Assembly: GCF_018873765.1 (NCBI RefSeq)
Contig: NC_057921.1
Span: 65,523,557 to 65,587,556, forward strand
Source: Telopea speciosissima
Taxonomy: Eukaryota > Streptophyta > Magnoliopsida > Proteales > Proteaceae
Direction: 5' to 3'
Length of the DNA: 64,000 nucleotides
The position numbers and the translations under genes were made by a program. Below, piece by piece: positions 49,701 to 62,500 of this stretch. The first letter of the stretch is position 1. Every line of letters starts with the position of its first letter. The notes under the pieces are model-generated. The model worked only from the letters and a program-made list of their open reading frames with translations. It searched no databases and had not been told where the DNA came from.

Positions 49701-52302
49701 AGGAGAAGAGTTTGGATCAATGAGAGAGCAGTGGTGAATGGAACAGTATTGAATGTTGTCTAGAGAGTTTACCTTAGGATTCACCTTCTTATTTATAGGA
49801 GGGATGGTGCGTGAATCTGACTTCTTAGCATGGCGGTGGAGAGTATTGGCCTTCCATCCTATGGGCGGTGGAGTGTCTAGGCTCTTATGCCAGTGGGTGC
49901 TTTGCCCAGACCTTTCTGCATGTCGAGGGCGTACCCTGGCAGCCTGACGAACTACTATGTTGACCTTGCTTACCTATATCGTAGAAGTCCGAATGCCTTG
50001 TCATAGCTTCGCCATGTGTCCTCTTGCCATAGGTAGGTTGATTTTAGGTTATGTCAGGGACTAATAATTGTCTTCACCAAAACAGACTTGAGATCCTTTT
50101 CTGTGCCCAATAGAGGTGGCGTAATTTCCGATACAAGAGGTGGTTGTGGAGGACCCATTCTTGATTTGCTGTCAGTCTCTAAAGAATTTCGAATAATCTC
50201 ATTTCATTAGCTTGGATGTAGTGCTCTTGTTTTCGTAAGCATCATATTCCTAATTTTGGTATATGATTTCATTTTTCTTTTGCATTTAATGCAAATAAAG
50301 CCAGTAAGTAATAAGATGTATTTGTACAATTTCTTTTGTTCTAATTTTTTTGGGTGTATTTTCAGAAGCTAATGCCTGCTACTTATCATCCTACTCATAA
50401 TCGGACAGTTCCACCGCCTAATCAAGGTTAGAATCAGATCCTTTAACATCATACTACTATTACAATATTGTGTTATGTTGCATGTTGCAATTCTAGAAAT
50501 TCTTAATTTTGGATTCTTTTGAAACTTTATGGTTGTGTCTGTTTATTATCATTCGTTACAATTTTTCTCAACTAATGGTTTCTTTTTGTGAGATTGCAGA
50601 CTGCAATGAACAATGATATTTTCCCCAAGAATAGGTTTAATTGATATTGTAACAAATATAATTTATTTAGTGTACATTTCCATAATCATTGCAAATGACT
50701 ATTAATAGTCACCCCAATTTTTTCATTCAAAGCTGGGCCATGATAGATGATAAAACTGCATATGTTTCTTCTCCATTACTTCTTTGTGCTTTATTTGAGA
50801 AAACCACACCCTGTTTGTTTCTGGTAAACTGCGACTTGGAAGCTAAACTTACTGATACAATACTTGGCTTTCAAGCATTTTTTGCTTGCTTACGGGATTT
50901 ATTAAAATTAAGCCATTTTCTTGTTGGCTTAACTGTTCTCAATTTCTCATTGTTTGCTGGCCAAGGATTTGCCTTTATTTTTTTTTTTGGTATTTTTGGG
51001 TGTGGGAGGGGGGGTGGGGGTGGGTGGGTTGGAGGTGTTGGTTGAACTTTATAAAGTAAAAAGAGAAGTTAGCAAGTGCATTGACATTGACTCCCCCAAC
51101 CTGTTCCTCTTAGATATGGTTGCAATGCACTGTGTTAAAAATATGATGATTCTCCACATAGGGCCTAAATGTATTGTGATTGTAATTGGATCTGAAAGAC
51201 TGAAACAGTAAGATGGTTGGGCAACTAGGAATGTGATCTTCCTCTCAGTTTATAGCTTAGTGTGAATGTGGACTGTTCTAGCAAGTTGAGCGAGTAAGCC
51301 AGAATCACCTCCCATGGATGGGTAATGGGTGGTCCTTCTACAGGCTAAGAAAGTTGTCCATGAAGGTGGGTGGGAGTCAGTGTGGCTGGAAACCTGAGAT
51401 TGTTTAACTGTTGATTTGGTTGACCTGACCTTGTTTGGTTGAACTAGCTGTGTCCCTATACAACACAAATAAATAAAAACAACATAAAAAGTTCATCAAT
51501 ATCTGGAAAATGTCAGGAAGGGGCAGGCTCTTTGTCCGTTATGCCATAAACATGGAAGGAGGTTACTGGTAGAGAGATATGTGGAACTAAATACCTCGAA
51601 ATTTAAAGTTCTTAAAATCCAGACATCCACATTTAACCTATATCTCTATTTTAGTAACTGAATTCAAATAAACTGAACCAGCACTTTTTCCTGCTCTATC
51701 TGTTCTAGTTTATACAGGTTCAGGTCTGAGAGTATCTACTTTGTGCAGAACTGCTAAAGATTAAAACCATCTCCAATCCACTCCTCCCAGGACTCTGCAA
51801 AAGTGGGATTTTCACTGGATTATATGGCCCTTTGTATGTGTGTTCATCAAGAGATTTTAGGCTGGCCATTAAGCTGCCGTAGTTCCCCTTTAGTGCAGAT
51901 TGGGTAGGCAGAGCAAAACAAAAAACAAATTTATGGAGTTACCATTTTCTGCTTGTTTGCGTTTAGTTTAATTCCTGGATTTTTCTAATGTCTTACAGTT
52001 TCATTTTATATTGATCATTATGCTTTGCTACTTCCTAATATCTTCATGTTTTTAACAGTTATATCAACTGAAGCCACAAATATTCTTTTGAGACAGTTCT
52101 ATCAACATTCTGAAGAAAAGGTCTGATTTCTGCTCTAAATTTACACTAAACTCATACACACAATCAACTTATGCCTATCCTCAGCCTTTTATTTCTTTTT
52201 TCTTTGCAGTTAAGGCCCAAGAGAGCTGCCTCTGAAAATCTAACTCCAGAACATGGGTTCAAGCAGCCTAGGGGTTCTATCCCAGATGAATCTTCCAATT
52301 GA
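43748..52302 (+). CDS. DDA1: DET1- and DDB1-associated protein 1 (4 exons, 99 aa)
   Basis: Exons: 43748-43831, 50366-50426, 52059-52120, 52210-52302, all with GT-AG introns and consistent phase (100 codons with stop). The protein begins [20 protein letters not shown], followed by [20 protein letters not shown], then [12 protein letters not shown] and EEKLRPKRAA. This is the compact DDA1 signature, and the length fits the family. DDA1 binds DDB1 and DET1 in CUL4-based ubiquitin ligases. In Arabidopsis it helps target ABA receptors for degradation. A nuclear role is expected. Intron 1 is 6.5 kb and contains a LINE fragment, an LTR-like stretch and a hAT-like miniature element. A PrimPol gene follows in the same direction 1.2 kb downstream. 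Confidence 0.93.
44650..45633 (+). pseudogene. LINE reverse transcriptase relic in DDA1 intron 1
   Basis: The plus strand encodes, with stops and frame changes, [20 protein letters not shown], then the catalytic core [20 protein letters not shown], then [40 protein letters not shown] and [20 protein letters not shown]. These are the successive motifs of a plant non-LTR reverse transcriptase and its C-terminal region. At least four in-frame stops make it inactive. The 5' part (endonuclease) is missing, as usual for truncated insertions. Confidence 0.85.
47280..47560 (+). repeat. LTR-like stretch in DDA1 intron 1
   Basis: Contains several TAGTTT/TTTCTA words, a TATA-like box (tttataaataaagagc near 47489) and a following purine-rich segment, as in plant LTR promoters. 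Terminal TG/CA ends and a partner LTR were not found. Confidence 0.3.
48248..48376. mobile_element. hAT-like miniature element, 129 bp
   Basis: Terminal inverted repeats are cttagttatcaaggc at 48248 and gccttgataactatg ending at 48376 (one mismatch). A perfect 8-bp target duplication, cttaactg, lies at 48240-48247 and 48377-48384. The 8-bp duplication and short TIRs are typical of hAT elements. The centre contains a palindromic 'ggcgtccgcctaggcgcc' word. It sits in DDA1 intron 1. Confidence 0.88.
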
Positions 52303-53517
52303 GCTTCTCAGCCAAGTAAAATGTCCCGGCTGCCCTTACTACCATGGTGTAATATATTATAAGTTGGATGCTTGCTTGCTTGATTTGCTTGTGGATGGAA
52401 TGCTTTGGGAAGACATGTAGATTATGTATCTATAGGACATACATTTAATAAAAACAGGGGGTGAAAAGATCCCCCTTTTTAATTCTCTCATAAGTTTTCT
52501 TTTATGTCTATGGGTTTGGTTCTTTGGGAGCAGGGTTTCAAGAATCTGGCTTTTCTAATCCTTGTAAAAGGCATAGTAACATCAATTCTGGGCCGAATCA
52601 GGTTGGATCGGAATCGGCGGGGACCGATCTAGATCTTGATTCAGTGTTTTTAAACCCTGGTTGGGATGTATTAATCATTCATGCAAATAAACTTTCTGAA
52701 AAGACAAGCAGGAGGCGATAACCTTATTAGACAAGAGTTAACTTTTTTTTGAGGGTGATGAGGAGGGCCTCGTTTCTCCTCATCCATGCTGAGGAGAATT
52801 TTTTCAATGAAATTATTAAAAAAACAAAAAACAAATGTCAAGTGTGACATTGCATTATTACTTTTGACTTAAAAAAAAAAAAAGGAAAAGGAGCACTTAC
52901 CTGAACAGCTGCACTCAGACACAGCTCAGCGTGAAAAGACCTACGCACCTTTTTTCAGGTAAGTTGGGCTTTTCGCCTTGGGCTGTGTTTGTGTGTAGGT
53001 ATACGATGAGACACAACACCAGTTAGCATTCTTTGTCCAAAAAAAAACATTTCTGTTATTACTTATTTTTGGCCGGTCTGTAGATTCTTTTAGCCGTCAA
53101 AGTCGCACAGTTGAATGGTAAGTCGGTGACGGTGGATGTGGTAAAACAAACGTTTAAAACCGGAGATCAAAATTGATCGGAATTGATTCCAAGAATCCTA
53201 GAAATAGCCATTAGCTTGAAAACTCACCGATTTAGAGTTTCTTGGCGATATGGTCACGGTTGATTCCGATCTTAATGGACCGATTCACAGATCCATTTTC
53301 CGATTTTGAAACAGTCCAAAACCCAACTTAAAATTTGGTTCGCAGTTGGCATATGTTCAAATAAAAAAAAGCCGTTTTCCTTCCGACCCCAAAATCAAAT
53401 TCCCGCCTACTTATCCGGGTGGCTATTCCTGGAGACTTTGAGACGGAGCATGAGACTGACAGACGGGGAGAAAAGAAGTTCAATTCAGGGATCACTGGAA
53501 GAAGGAAATGCAAGGAA
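52303..53517. other. DDA1 3' flank and PrimPol upstream region
   Basis: The first part should be the DDA1 3' UTR. Diverged repeats with 'gatcggaat' and 'accgatt' words occur near 52590-52660 and 53140-53310 and resemble decayed miniature elements. An in-frame ATG at 53419 could extend PrimPol by 33 residues, but the family starts near the later one. Confidence 0.5.
52447..52452 (+). terminator. Candidate DDA1 polyadenylation signal
   Basis: A canonical AATAAA lies 145 bp after the DDA1 stop codon, followed by a T-rich stretch. Confidence 0.5.
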
Positions 53518-56500
53518 ATGTCGTCAGATCACAAGGACGATGTTGATCGGCTGTTCGCTTGCTTCAAGTGTGGTGTCTCACCTCCTCGTAAGTGCTCTCG
53601 CCTAGGCTTTACTTCTTTCTTGAAGGCATTCCGTTGCATAATCTCTATTTGTCCTGTACACCGAGTAAGATCTGTCGCTGTTCCAGTGGTTCTCCGCACT
53701 ATAACCAAATAAATGGATGTTCTGTTGAGAGTATTTGCAAATGATTCCTTTCCAGAGACCTGATCAGGGACAAATGAAGGGAGTAATTCTGAAGCTTTGG
53801 AGTTAAACGATCACGAATGATGCTTTAAATCTCAATATTGAGTTTTTTTTTAATTATATTTTCGATAGTTTCTTCTGAACAGTCGGCAGGAACTTAAAAG
53901 AAAGATCGTTACTGATTTTTTTTTTTCTTCTAGTTTGTCATTTGTTCATTTATCTTTTAAATCGCTTCTCTGGATACTTCTTTTGTTTGTTGTTAAGATT
54001 TTATTTATTTTTTTGAATGCCAGAGTCAGCGATAAGAGAAAGAAAGACTAGCCGTCAGAAATTGACGAAAGAAAATTTAGCACAAGCAGGGATATCTGCA
54101 TTGTCTGTCTCTCCATCCCCAGGATTGGCAAGACAAAGACAACAAAATGTAGCAGATTTACAGCCCAGCACAGAAAAAGTAGGTCATTTGCAATTCTGCA
54201 TTGCTTCTTTTTCATGTTTAAAACTGGTTGGGATCCTTTGCTGGGGCCATACTTGCAACTCCAGTGTCAATTGAAATGGGCAGCAAGTTTTGTTTGCCCT
54301 GTTTGAGAGCTGCACTGCAGCAAACTTGTTGGCCACTCTGCAGGCAATCATTCTCTATGAGGCCATTTGGAGCTTTGGTAGTATCTGGAACAAAGCTCTT
54401 GCTTTTTTAAACTATACGAGGTAGAAAAACTGCGCTGTTATTTGCTTCAATAAGATGGTCTATCGCTTTATGGAAATCAGCTATTCAAATACTGAAGATA
54501 AAAATGGTAAAAGTCTTCGTGAATTAATATCTGATAAATGTTGAGGATTGGTGATACCTCTGCATTTATCTGTTAGAATTTCTTGTCTATTGGTTGAGTT
54601 TTTAAGAATTAGGCCGAGTTTACTGTTCATTTTAAATTAATATGTAGAATTTCTCGTCAATGTAATACACTTCCTGATCGATGTTGATTATTATTACTTC
54701 AGATTAAACCAATCAAATTTAATAATGGCAAGAAGATCTCTCCTCTCATCTTTTATGGATCTCCTCATGGTGTGCCAGCAAAAAGACCATCCCGTTTATT
54801 GCAATTATTACATGAAATACATGATGACCTCACCGCAGAAAATGATTTGAACACAAGGTAATTGTGTGCTCGCATGAGCCTTTTGTTTCTTATTAGTTTT
54901 CAGAAGTGAGTCATGTTGATTATTTATTTAGGAAGGACATTTCCTTGTTATTACGAGTTTTAAGTAATTGTCCCATGTTGGTTCTTCATTTAGGAAAAAA
55001 GTATGGGCTACATTCCCCAGGCAAGATGAAGCAGTGAAATTTGGAAAGAGCCACACACATGCTCATGTTTTTAGCTATCAAGACCATTTTAATGGGCAAA
55101 GAAGGTTCCTTGTGTCAACTTATGAGGAATTCTGGAATAGGTCATCTCTTTTACTCTTGTTCCATAACTATTTGTGGTTAACGCTTGTGATCTCATCAGA
55201 TTTTGTGGACTTCTTCTAGATATAATTTGTGCTGACAGTTAACCATTCCAGGTACAAAAACATGGATTCCAAATTTCGACATCATTATGAAGTGATTCAG
55301 GAGGTGGTGTGACTTCTTTCTTGATGTACACAGAAATACATTTATTTATGCAATTTTTGTTTTCTGTTTGTCCATCTCTTCTAGTTTTCACCAGAGCTGC
55401 AAGTAGCTAAGTGCACAATTCAACAGTTAGATTTGTTGGTAAACTTGAGCTTTCTAGAAAATGACCAATACTATCAAAAAAAATTTGTATCTATAAAAAA
55501 ATATAAATCTTTGGTTAACTTAATATTTTTAATAGTAGGGCACATGCCCACTCTTAATCAAGTACAAAATGCGACACAATCCGAAGATGTCTTACCAATA
55601 TGATTATAAAGTTCCATAGATAATTGTGCAGGTTTCTTTCTCCTCGGCACCTCAGTACAGATGGTTTCTGGTGCCTGCTTATGCCATGAACTTCCTTTTA
55701 TTTTTAAAACCATTATGATTTTTAAATTGTAATAATTGGTTTACTAAGTTACCACTTAATGGAGGCTGATATCTCTATTCCATTTTTTCTTACATTTGAA
55801 AATTTGAACAATAATTTTGATTCGTATAGTTATCATTTTCCACTAAAAAAATGTAAGTTAAAACAATTCATTTATCACATTTCATTTCTGGGAGAGAATG
55901 TTTCATTTATATCATCCTTTAACATTGGAAATATACTGCCTTGATTCATTTTGTTAATAAGTGACACTGATTGTGTTATATTCAGGGTCTGCCTTGCCAC
56001 TTATATTTTGATTTGGAGTTCAATAAGAGAATCAATGTAGAAAAAAATGGAGACGACATGGTTGATCTCTTGATTTCAGTTATTTTAGATGCTTTATTTG
56101 AGAAATACTCTATACAAGGGGACAGAGAATGGATTGTAGAGCTTGATTCATCTACTAGAGGTGTGTTCCTACTTCCTAACATTAGGCATCTTGATATGCT
56201 TCCTTTGTCATTTCTCTGTAAAATAAATCTGTTACTTCCATGTGATATATTTTTGCTAAATATTTGAGTGTAGGATCCGACAACTAAGTCACCATTTGGC
56301 TCCTAGATCTTTCTTTTCTATTACTATATCCAGTTTGGGAGTTTGTGGGTAGGGTGAGTTGGAGGTTGGGAGGCCCTTAGTTATATGGCATTAGCAGCAT
56401 CCAAGTGAAATTGGGAAAAGGGCTGATGTTCTCTGTGCTGCAGCGCAGCCTGCACCCAGACACATGGGCCTGCCATTCTGGGGGGCAGGGTGGTCATTTC

Positions 56501-59500
56501 TCCCATGTGTCTGGGTGCAGTCTGCGCCCCCGGCACAGAGAACATTTGGCCTTGGGAAAAATATCCATTTCATTTTTTTTTTTGGGAAACTGCCAGTATC
56601 TAGCAAATGCTGACGCATAAGATATCCTTCATCTGAATTATGAATTTTCAGTTAGTGCTTTGTTTTGTGACATGATGAAGATAAACTGCTTGATCCAATT
56701 AAGTTCTGTATATTGGAACTACCGTTGGGAGCTGCTACTGATACAAAACTCTCTCTCTCCCTTTTCCTTGCCTTTTCTCAGCCCATGCCCCACCTTTTGG
56801 TTCTATATTTTGACTGTTCTAATAGAGGATTCATGGTATCCTAACAAAATTAAAGCAATGATAATACTATAAGGTACTGAAACTAGAAAATAAAAAATGG
56901 CAGTGTCATCAGACACTACCCACAAACTATCTAGTGTAAGCAAGGTTTAAAGTATCGGTATCGGGTATCGTATCAGTCGGGCGATTTTAAGAGATGTATC
57001 GTATCGTATTGGAGATTCGTATCGATCGGTGTAGAAACGCATGAAAATGATCAAAATACACATGGAAATACATTTTTGGACACAAAAAATAATATAAATA
57101 AGCAATATATGTCATATATCATTCATATACACTAAGAATTGTTAATAATGTATAACCAGGCAAGTGCGGCACTTCTAAATTGTTATAAAAGATGAGATTT
57201 CTTACCTGCAGAGTCACTCTATTGCCATGAAGATTGTCGGGGTGGATCAAACTCATGTTTGTAAGGGTCTTCAAGAATAAGAGCAACTAGGATGATGTTG
57301 TGTACTGACCGAACATAAGCACAATACTGACCCTTAAGGAGCCATTTTTGGTTTTGGGTGAAAAATGGTGGATTTGAGTTTAAATCTTTGCAAATGTATA
57401 CAAAGCATGCATCTAATAGTTAGTTGAACCTATTCTCCTTGAATCATAGCCAAAAAAAAAAAGAACTAAAATGCAAGATTTGAAGCAAAAGATCAAGTTT
57501 TTTGAAAAAAACCTACCTTTATCCCTTCAAGTATTGACTATGTCTTGTATTCCAAGGATTCGAGTGCGATGTGAATCCGACACGACTCGATATATTTTGT
57601 GGCACGACCCGAAGGGAGAAAAAGTTGAGATTTAGTTCGTGACGGCCCAACCCGTAGCAAGTTAACAAATCTCTTTGGGGGAGAAAAAATTTGGAGGTTC
57701 TGGTTCGTGTTTGGTGTAAAATATGAAAAAAGTCATGTGTATCAATACATACTGATACATATCGATAATACATTTAAAAAAATAAAAAAATTGAAAATAG
57801 TATGTATTGACTGTATCGATACGTATCGACTCGTATCGTATCGTATCGACATGTATCAGTCGATACATATCGATACATTGCTTTTAAAAAAAAAAAAGAT
57901 ACGTATCGGTATGTATCGTATCGACACCGACCAATACCTAGACGTATTGGCCGATACGGTACGATACACACCGATACTTTAAACCCAGAGTGTAAGTGCA
58001 TCACAAGAGTTCCTTTTATGGACCATATTAAGTTTGAAATGATGGTACTGTGTTGTTTCCTCAGAAAGGAGTGAATGGCTCCTTATTGAAAGCAATTGAA
58101 AATTTGAAATAAACAAAGTCAAGGACTAAGAAATAGAAAAGGAACTGAAAAAAAAAAAGCATGGTAGGAATCCCAATTCCCAATTTATTTGAATCGACTA
58201 GCATCCATAGTGAATGACATAGATCTTATTGGGTTCAACTTCTGTTACCCAGATTTGATGGACCATTAGGAAGTATCTCTCTTCCCCAGGATAACTTTCC
58301 ATTTTATGGCTCCGAAAACATAAATTTGGATAAAAAAAAATTAGTTTGGAACTATAAAGCTTTCCTTCAATTATTACTTTCTTGCAGAAAAGTTCTCACG
58401 TCATTTGATCCTCCGTATACCAAAAACTGCCTTCAAGGACAACTCACATGCTGGGGCATTTGTTGCTGAGGTATGAGTTCATGAAACATTTGAGTTAGTT
58501 TGTCTATTGCTAAATGGATAAAATGCTAAATGCTTATACTTTTCTCAACTGAAGACATTTCCATATTCTCAATATGTTTTCTTTAAAATGCTAATGGGAT
58601 TTTAGCATGCTTATTAGTTATTATGATGCTCATGTCTTTAAGAAGTATTTTAATTTGTCGCAAATAAAAAAATGGTTGTTTACCTATTCTAATCATAATA
58701 ATATTTACTAAAGCCTTTTGGTCATTGGAATGAGAATTTTAGTCTTGATTACCATGATCTCTCTCTCTTTTGGTAGACATTTCTAAAATCGGGGGTGGAA
58801 TAAGGAAACTAAGCACTGGTTCACCATTGTTTGATGACTTATTAACAGATATGCTCTCGGATTTCTAGAGCAAGGGAGAGTGATAAAAGATTTGACATAT
58901 TATTTGTCTCAAAAGATTCAAGCACTGCTGATGTTCAACTTTTTGTGGACTCTGCTGTTTATACTCGAAATCGCTGCTTTCGTTTAGCCCTCTCCTCAAA
59001 GGCAGGAAAGAATTCAGTGCTTCTGCCTACAGGGCGTTTCAAATGTAAAAACATGGTATGATATTCCTTTTGATATATATATAAATATATTACATTTCAC
59101 CATTTGTTTTGTAATATTGTCTTCTATTTCCTTTGCATTACTTTCTTAACTGCAAACAATTAAACTTAATGGCTCTTTTAATGCACCAAAAAAATGCAGT
59201 AACTGCTATTTTCTATATGCATGATTGCTTTTTGTTCTTCTTTGTCTTTGGATGTTGCTGACTCTGCGCTTTTCTACTCATGTCATATATAAATTGTACA
59301 AAAGAACAATGCCTGGTACAAATTTAGCAGAACGTTGTCTCCCATTCATCAATCTTTTCCTGCCGATTTAATTCACAGTTTTTTTTTGGCAATAGGGGAA
59401 GAAGGCTGTACATGCACAAACATCATATTGAACTCAAGTACTTCAATGCAATAATAACTATTACTCTATTATAATCCACAACTAAACTAAATCAAACATC

Positions 59501-62500
59501 TTATTAAATGGAGGAACTATTTATTACTAAATCATTTAAAAGTGATGTTATCTACAAATATTGACAAACACTAGGAATCCTTACTCTGTAGATATTTCTT
59601 GTTAATGCTTTGGTACATCAATGTAGCACAAACAAATAATTTTCTCTGTAAAAAATGGATCAATTTCTTGCATTTTATCTTTTTTGTTTTTTCAAAATTT
59701 CTTCCACTTTTAAAAAAAAATTCAAGCCATATTTAAACCGTCCAAAGAAATCTTTGCTGTAGAAACTCCATTTCAAATATTAAAGATCTTTTTTTATTTT
59801 TTATTTGTGTTCTCCTTTAATGGGTGGTATGATGTATTTGATATAAGGAAATTTCTATTTGTTTTTCCATCTATGGTTTGGTGAGCTTCTTATAAGTTTC
59901 ATGTGTGAAACACATATTATCGTTGGTTCTTGTCATCCTTGTATGTAACAACTGTGTCCTAATTTTTATGCTGACCAGCTTTTGCTGATAAATTACAGTG
60001 TGAAGAAGAGTTCTTCATGGAATCATTAATCTGCAAAATGGACGTTGATTGCAAGAGGCTCCTAATTTGCAAAATGGATTTAGAGTGTGTGAAGACCTTG
60101 CACTTTGAGTCTGAGGTAGGTTTAGCTACCCTGTAATTATATGCATATGTTCTGAAATACCTTTCAAACAATTCACCTGATTGGTCCCAGTGACTTTTCA
60201 TGGTTCTAAAAGTTAAAGGATTGTTGGCATGTTGCCAAGGCCTAAGTTTGTGGTTATAGATCTTTGTAACTATTGAAGTTTCTGTCAATGTAGATGGATG
60301 CTAATTTTGGACAACATTTTGATGCCCCAAAAGAACTTACATTTCGTAGTTGCACGAGCGATGCTCCAAAGACATACTTCTTGGGAAAATCGCCATTCCC
60401 AACATTGGACATATTTGTGGAATCTATTGCCTCCGTTGGAAATGCATCAGGTAGTCATACTCTTTTGCATCAATTTTAATCTCGTGAAATGTGCTATCTG
60501 GTCCATGTTTCAAGTTTACTATCATTTTATAGTTTTAGAATGTCTTACATTTGTTAAAGTTGTACCGTGGGGGTTTACTTTCCTGTTATTAGTAGGTTAG
60601 TGGTTAGTTTCCTATTTAGTCTACAACTGTGTAGGTTTCCTATTCATGCTACATCTGTGTAATTACCTTTACTTTCTTTTTCTTTGCTTCATTATAAATA
60701 AAAGGGCACTGCTCACGAGAGGAATACATGCTAGTTCTATCTTGAGTCAGTTTTTCTTCCAACTTCTTGTTCTTCTCTTTGCTTTCTTATTTTCAGTCTT
60801 ACCTCGACTGATTATTGATTGTATTCTGTGACATGGTATCAGAGCTATATCAATAATCAGTCAAGGTCCTTGTTTCTGGTTTTGATAGTCTAAAAAGTTT
60901 TATTTTTCGTGGACTGCAGCACCCTTTGCTGCCTCTATATCTCTTCAGGCTCCTGTTTCTGAAGATGTAATGACAAACTAGGGTCCTTGTCTACCTGTTG
61001 AATGGCATGAAGTTGTTGATCTTCTGAAGATTATTTGTTGCATCTACAAGCTAGTGGCACTTCTGGAGTTTCTATTTTATGGCTTTGAAGAATCCTGATT
61101 ACTAATAACAGGAAAGAAAAAAAGAAAATTAAACCCACATGGTACAACTTTAACAACATCAATTGTTTCACTTTTGAAGAGTGGGAATATTAAAACTTTG
61201 TGTTTGCTTTAGTTGGCCCTATGTCTGTACCTTGATCTGAATTTAATTGGTTGTGTACCGAAGCTTCATCCATCTCATGCTCTGTTAAATATCATTCATG
61301 AATTACTCAAGGTTGCAAACATACACCATATGCATTGGGCATTGGACCCAGCAAGCATAATTCTCATGCTACGTCAACAGAAATTGTTCTTTTTTACCTT
61401 TTTGCAAACATATCCAATTTTCAAACTCCTCTTGAAAGTTTTATGCTGAAATATTTAAAGAGAGATTTGGGCATTAAATAACATGTTATATATGTTGGTA
61501 ATCTTGTTCTTCAATAATTATGAGCAGTACCAAACATAACCATAGAGTGTTTGACTTTCTTTTATTTGCTTTTTTGTAACTTGTAAAGCGGAAAAAAGTA
61601 GAATGTCTAAATGGGCTTTGGTTAGCATCACATGAAAAAAAGTACACTGAAGAAACTTAATAAGGCTCAACTCCTGCTAACTCCGTGAGATTGAGTCCAC
61701 ACATGACTTGATATTTTGAGATGCTTCATGCCAAGGATGCCCATGCATGCATGAGCATGGGCACAAATAGCATTTAAGCGCATTTTTTTCACTCTTATGT
61801 GTGTGCATCATTGCCAAATCAAGGGTTTCTAAGCTCCTTCAACTTGCAGTCATGTGGCTAGCCTATGGCCTGAATCAGTTATTGCCTCGTCAAACTAGAG
61901 TCCCTTGGCATTCTCATGTGTTTATTGCATAAGGCCTCGTGATTGGAGGGCATAGGTTTCCCAAAAGACATATAGAGCTCGCATTGTGGAATTTAGATGA
62001 TATCGAAGTTCAGAGTGCAAGTCAGAAGCTATACTGCATGATAAAACCAAAGGTGTGGACCAGGTTACAAACATTAAGGACTGAATTTCTTAATTACTCA
62101 ACTGACTTCCTGAAATTGAAGATAATTTTGCCTTCTCATTTCCTCTATATTTTTTATGTGCATGCTTCTGTTCTACATAATTTTGATTCATAAATGCGGA
62201 AATCTGATTTATTCATTTTCCCTTTATTGAACTTTTCCTTCTTTTTTTTTTTGGTTTTTAAATAACTAGAATTGATTTTTCTCATTGGCTCATTGAGAGA
62301 ACTATCTCCTCATTTGTTTCAGTACAAAGGCTTGTTGCAACAATCTCTGAGGGATTTCCATCCCTGTTATGTTGATTGGGTCTAACCTAGTTGACCTACA
62401 AAAGTAGGCTTGCTGAAACACCTGGTATGAAGTGGGAGGCTCTAACTAACTTAAAGAATTTAGTTCATGCTTCTGAGCTAGATTTTATTTAATTAAGAAA

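Noticed and set aside
53419-53517. Upstream in-frame ATG for PrimPol
   Set aside because: It would add 33 residues (MAIPGDFETEHE...) that do not look like the family N-terminus. The ATG at 53518 fits better.
57707-58004. Frames rich in RYDTYR or HIDT repeats
   Set aside because: They are translations of the tatcgat repeats at the end of the hAT-like element, not genes.
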